Shown: in pieces, positions 52,864 through 61,936 of the stretch
How positions within the stretch are numbered: the first letter of the stretch is position 1
Layout of the letters: each line of letters starts with the position of its first letter
Program-made: the position numbers and the translations under genes
Origin: JBGTSJ01 sp041940305
GTDB taxonomy: Bacteria > Planctomycetota > Planctomycetia > Planctomycetales > Planctomycetaceae
Assembly (NCBI GenBank): GCA_041940305.1
Contig: JBGTSJ010000020.1
Span: 1-64,000, forward strand
Reading direction: 5' to 3'
DNA length: 64,000 bases
Notes under the pieces: generated by a model
The model's input: only the letters and a program-made list of their open reading frames with translations
Databases searched by the model: none
Told to the model about the DNA's origin: nothing

Positions 52864-53329
52864 ACCAGCACACTTTACACCTGCGACTTCTTCTCCAAGA
52901 AGGTCTGGACGATGCAGGGTCTGGTGGACATGTACCTTCTGGTGTTTATCCACGCCGGGAGCCGACGAATTTGGGTCTCGAAGGGGACGGCCCATCCGGA
53001 TGCCGCCTGGGTCGCCCAGCAGGCCCGGAACATGTGCACCGTGATCCAGGAGTAAGACGGCCCTCCGCGATACTTGATCCGGGACCGGGACACGAAGTTC
53101 ACGCAGCAGTTCGATGAGATCCTTCGGGCGGATAACGTGAAGTTGGTTAACCTGCCGTCCAAGAGTCCAAACCCCAATGCGCACTGCGAGCGGGTCGTGA
53201 AAACGATCAAGCACGAAGCGTTGGACCATTTTGTGGTGTTCGGCGAGCGGCACCTGAACCACATCGTCTCCGAGTTCGTGCAGTTTTATCACGAGTGCAG
53301 GCCGCACCAGGCGGGCGGCGTGAGCGCCG
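52852..53329 (+). pseudogene. rve-type transposase, copy 1, broken by a stop codon and an internal deletion
   Basis: The frame starts around YTCDFFSKKVWTMQGLVDMY and continues FIHAGSRRIWVSKGTAHPDA. A TAA at 53053-53055 stands where copy 2 has Glu. The same frame resumes with YLIRDRDTKFTQQFDEILRA, SPNPNAHCERVVKTIKHEAL and ERHLNHIVSEF, the retroviral-integrase (rve) core with its D, D and E. Comparing offsets with copy 2 shows a 119-bp deletion just before the 3' tail, which shifts the frame. Clearly non-functional. Confidence 0.8.
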
Positions 53330-53403
53330 ATCACAGTCGGTCTCGCACCGATTCGCCGATCGCTCCACGCGCATCGCCTCGTCCCGTGCCGGCCGTCCCG
53401 ATC
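53330..53403 (+). repeat. 3' tail of insertion sequence copy 1
   Basis: 74 bp aligned without gaps to 53990-54063, 59 of 74 identical by hand count, including the fully shared gcatcgcctc block. It marks the 3' part of the insertion sequence beyond the transposase frame. Confidence 0.65.
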
Positions 53404-53476
53404 AGGTCCCGATCTCGATCGCCATCACGATCGCCCGCTCGGACGATAAGGAGATTCAGCGGGCGTTGACCGAGGC

Positions 53477-53983
53477 CTGCTGGTGTTCATTTACATCGAG
53501 AGCCGCCGGATCTGGGTCTCGAAAGCCACGGCCCACCCGAACGCTCAATGGATGGCCCAGCAGGCTCGCACCATGTGCATGGTCGCGCAGGAAGAGAAAG
53601 TGCCGCCGACCTGCTTTCTGCGTGACCGGAACACGAAATTCACCCGGCAGTTCGACGTCATCTTCCGCTCCGAGGGCATCGCCGCGATCAAGCTCCCTCC
53701 GAAAAGCCCGAACCTCAACGCGTTCTGCGAGCGAGTGATCCATACTCTGAAACACGAAGCGCTCGACCATTTCGTCGTCCTGGGCGAACGGCATCTCAAC
53801 CTGATTGTCGGCGAGTGGGGCCATTACTATCACGAACTCCGTCCTCACCCGGGACTTGGCAACGTCCCGCCTGCGGCCGACGAACCTCCGCCGGAGGTTG
53901 CTGTCTCGCTGCCGCTCGACGACATCGTCTGCCACCAGCGGCTCGGCGGGCTGCTCAAGTACTACGAGCGACGGGCGGCTTGA
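53477..53983 (+). pseudogene. rve-type transposase, copy 2, N-terminally truncated
   Basis: About 168 codons beginning LLVFIYIESRRIWVSKATAH and including FLRDRNTKFTRQFDVIFRSE, SPNLNAFCERVIHTLKHEAL, ERHLNLIVGEWGHYYHELRP and the intact C-terminus ending YYERRAA. The N-terminal ~20-25 residues that copy 1 still has (CDFFSKKVWTMQGLVDM) are absent, and no proper start exists, so this copy too is dead. It lies head-to-tail behind copy 1; the two have diverged strongly, so the duplication is old or the two are separate insertions. Confidence 0.78.
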
Positions 53984-53989
53984 GAGCCA

Positions 53990-54063
53990 ATCACAACCAG
54001 CTTCGCACTGCTTCGTCGATCGCGTTACGCGCATCGCCTCGTTCAGTGCTCGCCGTCCCGATC
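53990..54063 (+). repeat. 3' tail of insertion sequence copy 2
   Basis: Counterpart of 53330-53403. It begins 7 bp after the transposase stop (tga 53981-53983). Confidence 0.65.
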
Positions 54064-54179
54064 CATCATTGCTCGAATCTCCGCCGCTTCTTTCGTGACA
54101 ACGTTTTTGACCACCGCGGGTGCCGAACAGGACCGTCCCGATGTAGTCGGGAGGCTCCTGATGAACTGCTGGGGCTGTC

Positions 54180-57100
54180 TCAGCGTTCGCTAAGCAATTG
54201 GCGCAGAGTCGGCAGATCTACCGGCTTGACCAGATGGTGATCGAAGCCGGCCTCCTGGGAGCGGCGGCGGTCCTCCTGCTGACCCCAGCCTGTGAGAGCG
54301 ACGATCGTCATGGGCTTAGACCATGGTTGCTGGCGAATCCGCCGGCAGGCCTCATAGCCGTCGAGTTTGGGCAACCCGATATCGAGCAGGATCAACTCCG
54401 GACGAAACTCCTCGGCGGCCTGGATGGCTTCGAGTCCGTCGCCGGCCGTGCGGATTTCGTTCCCGAGCAGCTTGAGCAGCATGCCGAGGCTTCTGGCCGA
54501 GTCGGGGTTATCGTCGACGACCAGGATGCGCCTGCCCACTGCCTTCGTCCGGGATGCGGACGCTTCCGTACTGAGCGTTCTGCCCTGTTGATCGGCCACG
54601 GTGGGCAATCGCACCGTGAACTCGCTGCCGAGCCCCAGTCCGTCGCTGTGCACTCCCACGGAGCCGCCATGCATCTCGACCAGCCGGCGCACCAGGGTGA
54701 GCCCGATGCCGAGTCCTCCCTGCGTCTGGGTGCGATCGCCTTCCACCTGGGCGAACATCTCAAACACCCGCTCCAGTTCCGCGCGCGGGATGCCGCGGCC
54801 GTTGTCCCGAACGCGAATGAGCACGTGATCGGTATTTGATTCCGCGGTCAGTTCGATTCGTCCTCCCGGTTCCGTGTAGCGGGCGCTGTTATTCAGCAGG
54901 TTCGAGAACACCTGTGCCAGTCGCACCGGGTCGGCGTCGAGGTACACCAGATCGGGAGGCAGCCTGACCGACAACGTGTGGCCCCCCTGCTCGACCAGGG
55001 GGCGGCTCGTCTCCGTCGCGCTGTGCACGATGGTGGCGAGCGGGACGCGTTCGCGCCGCAATTCCAGCTTGTTGCGGGTAATGCGGCTGACGTCCAGCAG
55101 ATCATCGACGAGCCGGACCATCTGCGTGAGCTGGCGATCCATCATGGTCCGCGCCTGCTCGGCCGTCGACTCGTCGGCGCCGGCCAGCCGCAGTACCTGC
55201 AAACCGTTGCGGATTGGCGCCAGCGGATTCCGCAGTTCGTGGGCCAGCGTTGCCAGGAACTCATCCTTCCTGCGGTCCGCCTCGCGCAGCTCCTTGTACA
55301 ACTGAGAATTCTCGATAGAGATTGATGCGCGATTGGCCAGATCCTGTGCCACTGCGAGGTCGCCGGTTTCGTAGAGCAGCCCGGATTCGGCAGAGATGAA
55401 TGTGATGACGCCGAGCGTTCTGCCACGGACGGTGAGCGGAACGCCGATATACGATCGCAGCCCCAGATCCCGAATGATCTGCAGGTACTCTGCGTCGGGA
55501 ATCGACTGCTGCAGCAGATCGTCCGTGATCTCGATAATGTGTTCGGGCCGCCCTGTCCGCAGGATGTGCCAGAGTCCCTGGGGAGCGTCGGGATCGGGGG
55601 GGAAGCGGCCGTGCAGTTCGTGGGCCAGCTGCACTTTCGTCGGATCGACATGCGAGACCGCTACCCGGCGCAGCGTTCCGTCCGCATCAAGGAGATCGAC
55701 CGTGGCCCAATCGGCGAAGTCGGGAACGGCCAGCGATGCGACTTTCTGCAGGGTGCTGTCGAAGTCCACCAGCACGGCGAGGGCGGCGCTGGCATCGGCG
55801 AGGAAGCGGGATCGCTGCTCTGCACGCTTGTGATCGGTGATGTCCATTCCGATACCGATCATTCGCGCAGGTGCGCCGTCGTCGCCGGCGAATACGCGGC
55901 CAAAGCCGGCGATCCAATGCACGGAACGATCCGGCCGGATGTTTCGAAACTCGACCTGAAAGTCGTCCCCGGAGGCGACGGCCTCACGGATCGCGTTATT
56001 GACGGCATCGCGGTCCGCCGGATGGATCAGCTCCTGGAAATGCTCGAATGTTCCGCCGAAGGTGCCTGGCTCCAGTCCATGCAGCGGTTCGAGGCTGTCC
56101 GACCATCTCAGTCCACCGGTCCGGATATTCCAGTCCCAGACTCCCATGCGGCCGGCATCGAGCGCCAGCCGGAGCCGCTCTTCGCTGTCGACCAACGCCT
56201 CGCGGGTCTCGCGCAGCTCGGTGATGTCGGTATTCGTCCCGAACCAATAGAGGATCTCGCCGTCCTGCTCATGGCGCAGCGGATTGACGCGTGTCAGGAA
56301 GGGGCGAAAGACGCCATCGGCGCCGCGAAGTGGAAACACCATGTCGAATGGCGTGCCCGTCTCGAGCGAATGCCGCCAGCGCTCGATCACTGACGGAAGC
56401 GCCTCTGGATCGTGCACCGACCGCCAGCCCCAGCCCTCCATCTGTTCGGGCGTCGTGCCGGTGTACTCGTACCACCGTCGGTTGTACCAGAAGATGTGGC
56501 CGTCCGGCCGGGCCATCCACGCCAGTTGCGGGATCGTATCGGCGAGCAGCCGCAGCTTCTCTTCGCTCTCGCGCAACGCCGCCTCGGCGCGGCGGCGGGC
56601 GGTCACGTCCTCGTGAACCAGCACGACTTCACGAACGTTGCCCGCATCGTCTTTCAACGGGTATGCCACGGCCCCGACCCACCGCACGGGATCGTCGTGC
56701 CGGGTGCGATCGGGGATCGTCGCGTTCGGGTCGTACTCAATCGCGGGGACGTGGGCGGGCTCTCCCGCAAACGCCCGCTGAATGTGATGCAGTACGCCGC
56801 GCTCGGCCAGCTGGCGATCCTCGAGGATGTTGTAATCGCCGAGTTCGTCGAGCCGCACTCCCCAGAGTTCCTCCCAGGCGCGGTTGGCGGTCACGGTGCT
56901 GCCCGTCGGGGAGAATACCTGAATGCTGAAGGGCGCCTGCTCCATCAGTCCCCGGAAACGTCCTTCGCTGGCCCGGAGCGAGTCTTCCAGCCGCTTGCGT
57001 TCGGTGATGTCCTGCATCACGCCGAACATTCCCTGTGGTCGTCCCTCAGTGTGATGCCCGCGGCCCAGCACTCCAACCCAAACCTGCCGCCCGTCGGGAC

Positions 57101-60026
57101 GATTGACGCGGAACTCGATATCGAACTGCGCCTGCTCGTCGAGGACGCGCCGCACCTCGTGGGTGACGGATGGCCGGTCTTCCTCGTGAATCCGCGTCTG
57201 CAGTCCCGTCCAGGTCAGCCGGCCGCCTGCGGTGACCCCGACGATTGCGGCTGCCCGGTCCGACAGCGTCACGACATCGGAGGCGGTGTCCCAACTCCAG
57301 TCACCCAGGTCCGCTGCCGCCAGCGCCAGGTTCAGACGCTCCGCGCTCGATCGCTGCGCTTCGTACAGTCGTGCATTATCGATGGCGACCGCCGCCTGTC
57401 CGGCCACTCCCGCGAGCAGCCGCTCGCTGGCGGCGGTGAATACCCCCACGTCCGCGTGGCCGAAAAACAAGCCCCCGAGCACCTCGCCGGCCGACGACAC
57501 GACGGGGACAGCCAGATAGCTGCGGACCGGCAGATGCCCGGAGGGCAGCCCGTGGTAGGGGGCGTTCTGTCCGAACCGGGGATCCTGCGTGACGTCGTCC
57601 AGCCGCACCACGCCCTCGCCGCGGAAGGTCGGCCCGAACAGGTCTGTATTGCGGGGCATCGGGAAGTTGTCGAATGCCGACCGTGGAGCACCGGACAACG
57701 TATAGAGCGTATAAGCCTCTCCCCGCTCGCCGACGACGTTGTAAAAGAACGCACCGAACTGGGCGCCGCTCAAGCGGGTACCCTCGTCGGTAACGACCTG
57801 CACGATGTTGTGCAGATCGAGTTCCTCTGCCAGCAGTCGGCCGATCCGATTCAGGGTCTCGGCCGTCGCTGTCTGCTCCTTGAGTTCCTCTTCCGCGCGC
57901 CGCCGTTCGATGAACTGGCCCAGGTTTCCCGCGACCGTCGACATCATCTCCAGCAGGTCCTCATCGGCCTCGCGGAGACTCTGGGTGAAGAACTCGATGA
58001 CGCCGATGAAGTCGCCGTCAACGGCCACGGGACAGGCGAACGCACTGTGCAGTCCCACTTCGGCGGCCGTCCGGGCGCGTGGAAAGTTATTATCCTGGGT
58101 GACGTCCCGGATCCACATGGGAGCGCGACTGAACCAGATCCGGCCGGGCAGGCCGTCCCCCTTCTCAAAAGTCCGCCGGCAGCTCGTGCGTTCGAAGTCC
58201 GTCTCTACCGAGTCCGCCCGATGCCAGCTTTGACGGCAGCGGAGTACTTCCTGTTGCGGATCCACCTCCCAATAAAAGCCCAGCTGCCAGCCGAGGTGCT
58301 CGCAGATCGCACTGAGGACCCCGCTGACGCCGTCGAGTTCGCTGGTGGATTGGGCCAGGGACTGGGTCACGGCCAGCCGCGCGCTGCGCTGCCGCTCCAG
58401 AATCCTGCGGGCGCTGATATCTCTCAGATAGGCCGTGAACAATGGCGGGTCTTCGGGAGACGTTCGGGCGATGGCGAGCTCGACCGGAAATTCCGAGCCG
58501 TCGCTGCGGAGCGCCGACAATTCGAGCCGCCTTCCCAGGACCGGCCCTTCTCCCGTCGCCAGGTAATGCGCGAGTCCTCGATAGTGCGGCTCACGATACG
58601 TCTCGGGAATGATCAATTCCGCCAGCCGCTGCCCGACGGCCGCCGCCCGCGTGTATCCGAAAGTCCTTTCGGCCGCCGGATTGAATTCAACGATCCGGCC
58701 TTCGTGATCCATCGTGATGATGCAATCGAGAGCCGTCTCCAGAATCGCGGCTTTGCGGGATTCGCTCTGCTGCAGCGACTGCTGTTTCGCACGCTCGTCC
58801 GTTACATCACGAAAGACAAGCACGACTCCCTGCAGCTCGCCGCTTGATCCGCGAATCGGCGCCGCCGAGTCGTCGATCGGGCGCACTTCGCCGGTCCGTG
58901 ACACCAGCACCGTGTGATTGCCCAGACCGACGATCCGTCCCTCTCGCAGCACTTTGGCCGCCGGGTTCTCGACGACGTCCCCCGTCTCCTCATGAAGGAT
59001 CTGGAACACGGTCTCGAGCGGCTGTCCCCGGGCGTCGTCACTGCTCCAGCCGGTGAGATGGCGAGCGACGTCGTTCAGATATGTGACCCGCCCCTCGGTA
59101 TCGGTGGCAATCACCGCATCGCCAATGCTCGCGAGCGTCACCCGCAGCCACTCCCGCTGCTGTCGGACTTCGTTCTCCGCGACCTTCCGTTCAATGCCGA
59201 GCGCGATCCCGTTTGCGAGGGAGTCCAGAGCGTCGAGCAGCGGACGGTTGAATGCCTCAGGGCTTTGAATCGCCAGCAGCCCCACCGGTGTTCCGTCGAC
59301 GATCAGGGGGAATCCAGCGAACCCGTGCCGATTGACGGTCGACTGCCCCTGCAGCTCCTGCGCGACCTGTTCGACCGTGGATCGCTCCAGGGAGATTCGC
59401 TCAGGCCAGTCCATGCCCGCCTCTGCAGCGGCCGTGGCACTCAAGTGCAGTGCGTTGCTGTCGGTAGTCACGACCCAGATGCCGACTGCGACGCCGGGCA
59501 GGTGCTGCACGATCGCATCCGCGCACTGCCGCAGCATGTCGACGAGCTGCTGTGCCTCGATCAGCGCCAGTCCGACGTCGCGGTTAAGCCCCGCGATCCG
59601 CAGCCGCTCTTCGGCTGCCTCCTGCTGCCTCTTCCATTCGGTGCGGTCGCGCATGATCTTGGCGAAACCGCGCAGCTCTCCCGACTCGTCGCGGAGCGGC
59701 GTCATCCGGCCGCCGGCCCAGAAGCGGCTGCCGTCCTTCCGAACGTGCCAGCGGTCGTCGTCGCCGCGTCCTGCCGCCAGGGCCTCTGCCACTTCGCGTT
59801 CGGGCACGCCCGCCTGACGGTCCTCCGGCGTGAAGACCACATCGGCGGACTGCCCGATGATCTCACGCTCCGCATAGCCGAGCAGCCGCTCCGCTCCGCC
59901 GTTCCAGCTCAGGACGCGCCGCTCCACATCCACCACGAAAATGGCATAATCCGCGATGTTTTCGACCAGCAGCCGAAAGAGCTCTTCTTCGGACTCCTTC
60001 CAGCCCTCTCGATCGTGTTTGGACAT
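54180..60026 (-). CDS. giant hybrid histidine kinase with multiple PAS and GAF domains and a receiver domain
   Basis: 1948 residues from ATG 60026; a GTG at 60083 would add 19 residues of no clear homology, and neither has a good ribosome site. No membrane helix is evident, so it is a cytoplasmic sensor. Rough order: PAS 15-130, GAF 145-285, PAS 295-415, PAS 425-540, GAF 555-715, GAF 730-905, PAS 915-1030, PAS 1040-1160, PAS 1170-1290, PAS 1295-1410, GAF 1420-1570, HisKA with His1596 in HELRNPL, HATPase with NLLNNSARYTEPGG and GRGIPRAELERVFEMF, and a receiver with DD of VVDDNPD, phospho-acceptor Asp1882 in LLDIGLPKLDG, and LVKPVD Lys. No cognate regulator is adjacent. Confidence 0.92.
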   Translation of the reverse strand: MSKHDREGWKESEEELFRLLVENIADYAIFVVDVERRVLSWNGGAERLLGYAEREIIGQSADVVFTPEDRQAGVPEREVAEALAAGRGDDDRWHVRKDGSRFWAGGRMTPLRDESGELRGFAKIMRDRTEWKRQQEAAEERLRIAGLNRDVGLALIEAQQLVDMLRQCADAIVQHLPGVAVGIWVVTTDSNALHLSATAAAEAGMDWPERISLERSTVEQVAQELQGQSTVNRHGFAGFPLIVDGTPVGLLAIQSPEAFNRPLLDALDSLANGIALGIERKVAENEVRQQREWLRVTLASIGDAVIATDTEGRVTYLNDVARHLTGWSSDDARGQPLETVFQILHEETGDVVENPAAKVLREGRIVGLGNHTVLVSRTGEVRPIDDSAAPIRGSSGELQGVVLVFRDVTDERAKQQSLQQSESRKAAILETALDCIITMDHEGRIVEFNPAAERTFGYTRAAAVGQRLAELIIPETYREPHYRGLAHYLATGEGPVLGRRLELSALRSDGSEFPVELAIARTSPEDPPLFTAYLRDISARRILERQRSARLAVTQSLAQSTSELDGVSGVLSAICEHLGWQLGFYWEVDPQQEVLRCRQSWHRADSVETDFERTSCRRTFEKGDGLPGRIWFSRAPMWIRDVTQDNNFPRARTAAEVGLHSAFACPVAVDGDFIGVIEFFTQSLREADEDLLEMMSTVAGNLGQFIERRRAEEELKEQTATAETLNRIGRLLAEELDLHNIVQVVTDEGTRLSGAQFGAFFYNVVGERGEAYTLYTLSGAPRSAFDNFPMPRNTDLFGPTFRGEGVVRLDDVTQDPRFGQNAPYHGLPSGHLPVRSYLAVPVVSSAGEVLGGLFFGHADVGVFTAASERLLAGVAGQAAVAIDNARLYEAQRSSAERLNLALAAADLGDWSWDTASDVVTLSDRAAAIVGVTAGGRLTWTGLQTRIHEEDRPSVTHEVRRVLDEQAQFDIEFRVNRPDGRQVWVGVLGRGHHTEGRPQGMFGVMQDITERKRLEDSLRASEGRFRGLMEQAPFSIQVFSPTGSTVTANRAWEELWGVRLDELGDYNILEDRQLAERGVLHHIQRAFAGEPAHVPAIEYDPNATIPDRTRHDDPVRWVGAVAYPLKDDAGNVREVVLVHEDVTARRRAEAALRESEEKLRLLADTIPQLAWMARPDGHIFWYNRRWYEYTGTTPEQMEGWGWRSVHDPEALPSVIERWRHSLETGTPFDMVFPLRGADGVFRPFLTRVNPLRHEQDGEILYWFGTNTDITELRETREALVDSEERLRLALDAGRMGVWDWNIRTGGLRWSDSLEPLHGLEPGTFGGTFEHFQELIHPADRDAVNNAIREAVASGDDFQVEFRNIRPDRSVHWIAGFGRVFAGDDGAPARMIGIGMDITDHKRAEQRSRFLADASAALAVLVDFDSTLQKVASLAVPDFADWATVDLLDADGTLRRVAVSHVDPTKVQLAHELHGRFPPDPDAPQGLWHILRTGRPEHIIEITDDLLQQSIPDAEYLQIIRDLGLRSYIGVPLTVRGRTLGVITFISAESGLLYETGDLAVAQDLANRASISIENSQLYKELREADRRKDEFLATLAHELRNPLAPIRNGLQVLRLAGADESTAEQARTMMDRQLTQMVRLVDDLLDVSRITRNKLELRRERVPLATIVHSATETSRPLVEQGGHTLSVRLPPDLVYLDADPVRLAQVFSNLLNNSARYTEPGGRIELTAESNTDHVLIRVRDNGRGIPRAELERVFEMFAQVEGDRTQTQGGLGIGLTLVRRLVEMHGGSVGVHSDGLGLGSEFTVRLPTVADQQGRTLSTEASASRTKAVGRRILVVDDNPDSARSLGMLLKLLGNEIRTAGDGLEAIQAAEEFRPELILLDIGLPKLDGYEACRRIRQQPWSKPMTIVALTGWGQQEDRRRSQEAGFDHHLVKPVDLPTLRQLLSER

Positions 60027-60212
60027 AAGTTGCAGGTTGGTTTCGAGGCGCTCCGGCAACAGTACCGGAGGGCGAATCTGCACAGACCTTTACGAGTATA
60101 GTGCCGCCGTTGCAGTTAAGCAGGAGTGCTTTTCTGAGAAGACCTTCGGAGCGTCGGCCTTGTGCGACGGCGTGCGCGGAGACATGTACGTCGATCAGGT
60201 CGGCTGCGAGCG

Positions 60213-61010
60213 TCAACTCCCGGCGAGCCCGAACAAGCGGATGGCGTTCTCTCGCAGGATGGCGCGTTTTGCGCTGTCGGCCAATTCGGCGTGGTCGATG
60301 CGGGCGCGCTGCATGGCGGCGTGGTACAGCGGGGTGTCGGTTCCGAACAGAACGTGGTCCGCACCGATTTCCCGCACGGCCCACTCGATGAGTCCTGGCG
60401 TGACGGAACGCGCGCTGGAGGTGTCGGCGAAGACGTTTCCGTGGCGGCATTGCTGGATCGCGCGGACCTGATGGGCCGGGTCGCCGTCCCAGCCGCAGCC
60501 GATATGGGCGAGGATCAGGCGGACTTCGGGGAACTCGTTGGCCCAGGGGACGAGATCGGCGGCGAGGCTGTTCTGTTCGCTGCTGTGGGTGAGGACGACG
60601 GCGCGATGGCGGGCGGCGAACTCGAAGATCGGCCGGGCGTAGTCCCGGATGGGATAGACGTGCTCTTCGGGATGGATCTTGATGCCCACGCACTGCGGCT
60701 GGGCCAGCAGTTCTTCGGCCTGCCGGTATGTTTCGTCGCGGCGCGGATCGATGACGACGTATTGTCGCAGTCCGGGGGTGTTGCGGACCGCTTCGACCGC
60801 TTCCCGATTGCCGGCGACTGCGTCCGCCTGATTGCGCGGCAGCAGAGCGGACAGGGGAGAGACAATCGTCAATTCGATGCCCGCCTCACGGGCACGGCGC
60901 TCGACGGTCGCGGCGTCGCCGGAACAGAAGGCGTCGCTGGCGTCGCCGCGGCGGATGTACGTCCCGTAGTGGCCGTGGACGTCGATGGCGAGAATGGATT
61001 CGGTATTCAT
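60213..61010 (-). CDS. amidohydrolase family 2 (metal-dependent TIM-barrel hydrolase)
   Basis: 265 residues from ATG 61010, which overlaps the upstream aldolase stop in an ATGA (61007-61010); a start nine codons earlier is possible but would break that coupling. Motifs of the amidohydrolase_2 family: DVHGHYG (the metal-binding HxH), GIKIHPEEHVYP, VLTHSSEQ, LAHIGCGWDGD and FGTDTPLYH (the last Asp). It probably hydrolyses or decarboxylates a small acid made by the aldolase pathway. Confidence 0.85.
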   Translation of the reverse strand: MNTESILAIDVHGHYGTYIRRGDASDAFCSGDAATVERRAREAGIELTIVSPLSALLPRNQADAVAGNREAVEAVRNTPGLRQYVVIDPRRDETYRQAEELLAQPQCVGIKIHPEEHVYPIRDYARPIFEFAARHRAVVLTHSSEQNSLAADLVPWANEFPEVRLILAHIGCGWDGDPAHQVRAIQQCRHGNVFADTSSARSVTPGLIEWAVREIGADHVLFGTDTPLYHAAMQRARIDHAELADSAKRAILRENAIRLFGLAGS

Positions 61011-61936
61011 GCGCCGGTAGTCGTGGAGGGAACCCATTGGGGCAGCCGCTCGCGGAGCAGCCGGACGAAGGTTTCGAGTTCCGAGTCGCTGGAGCCCTGA
61101 TAGGGGGGGAGCATCCGGAGCGGGAATGCGGGATCGATCATTCTGGCGAAGAGCTTGTCATAGGCGCCGTCGATACGGTCGCCGGGGACTGACTCGAGCA
61201 GGGTCACGATGAGGACATCGAGTTCGCGCTGTATCGCGGTCATTGCCGGCCCATCCTGTCGCCGGCCGGCTTCGAACAGGTTCCGGAGCCGGGGCCAGTT
61301 CATCACGAAGGACGCCAGGATGCCACATTCGCCGAAGAGCGAACCATAAATGAAACCGGCCTCGGACAGAAAGTGCTGCAGTTGCGGGGCGTCCTCCAGC
61401 AGGCTGCGGATGTGCTGCAGCGAGTCGCCGGTGTTTTTGGTGGCCACGAGGTTGGGGTGAGAGTCCGCGAGTTTTGCATACTCGCGGCCGGTCACCAGCC
61501 GCTTGGTGCGCGGCAGGTTGTAGTGCATGAACCGGCAGTCCTCGAATGAGCTGCAGACGCGATCGAAGAAATCGAACAGTTCGCGCTCGGTCAACGCACC
61601 CCAGGACGGGAGCGAGATCTGAAACAGCCGCACGCCTGCATCGCGGCAGCGTGCAATGCGTTCGACGATCGTGTTGAGCGACAGGTGAATGACGCCCACC
61701 ATCGGCTCGGCGTTCCCCTGCCGCATCTCGTCGGAGAAGAGGGAGACGATCTGATCGAACTGGCGGTCCGAGACGGCGTAACCTTCGCCCGCGGTGCCGA
61801 ACACGTAGAGGTGAGGCGTCTCGGCCAATGCCAACTGTACGTTGCGGCGGAAGATGTCCTCGATCAGGCGATGCTCGTCATCCCAGGGGATGCAGCAGGT
61901 CGCCATAATGCAGGGGGGGTATCGTTTCGTGCTCAT
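61007..61936 (-). CDS. dihydrodipicolinate synthase/N-acetylneuraminate lyase family aldolase
   Basis: 309 residues from ATG 61936, overlapping the MFS stop by ATGA (61933-61936). Motifs: FGTAGEGYAV (the GTTGE-like loop), HYNLPRT with the catalytic Tyr, and VATKNTGD with the Schiff-base Lys. The family cleaves or forms 2-keto acids and pyruvate. The company of a sugar-type MFS permease and an amidohydrolase points to catabolism of a sugar acid or amino sugar rather than lysine synthesis. Confidence 0.88.
   Translation of the reverse strand: MSTKRYPPCIMATCCIPWDDEHRLIEDIFRRNVQLALAETPHLYVFGTAGEGYAVSDRQFDQIVSLFSDEMRQGNAEPMVGVIHLSLNTIVERIARCRDAGVRLFQISLPSWGALTERELFDFFDRVCSSFEDCRFMHYNLPRTKRLVTGREYAKLADSHPNLVATKNTGDSLQHIRSLLEDAPQLQHFLSEAGFIYGSLFGECGILASFVMNWPRLRNLFEAGRRQDGPAMTAIQRELDVLIVTLLESVPGDRIDGAYDKLFARMIDPAFPLRMLPPYQGSSDSELETFVRLLRERLPQWVPSTTTGA

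Noticed and set aside
52225..53334. 369-codon minus-strand frame read as one gene
   Set aside because: It is a composite: antisense of the transposase for its first third, then a DUF1937 fragment, then non-coding sequence.
56412..58847. 811-codon plus-strand frame
   Set aside because: Antisense of the giant kinase, the longest shadow in the window; no motif and an implausible composition.
58914..60101. 395-codon plus-strand frame
   Set aside because: Also antisense of the giant kinase; no homology signal.
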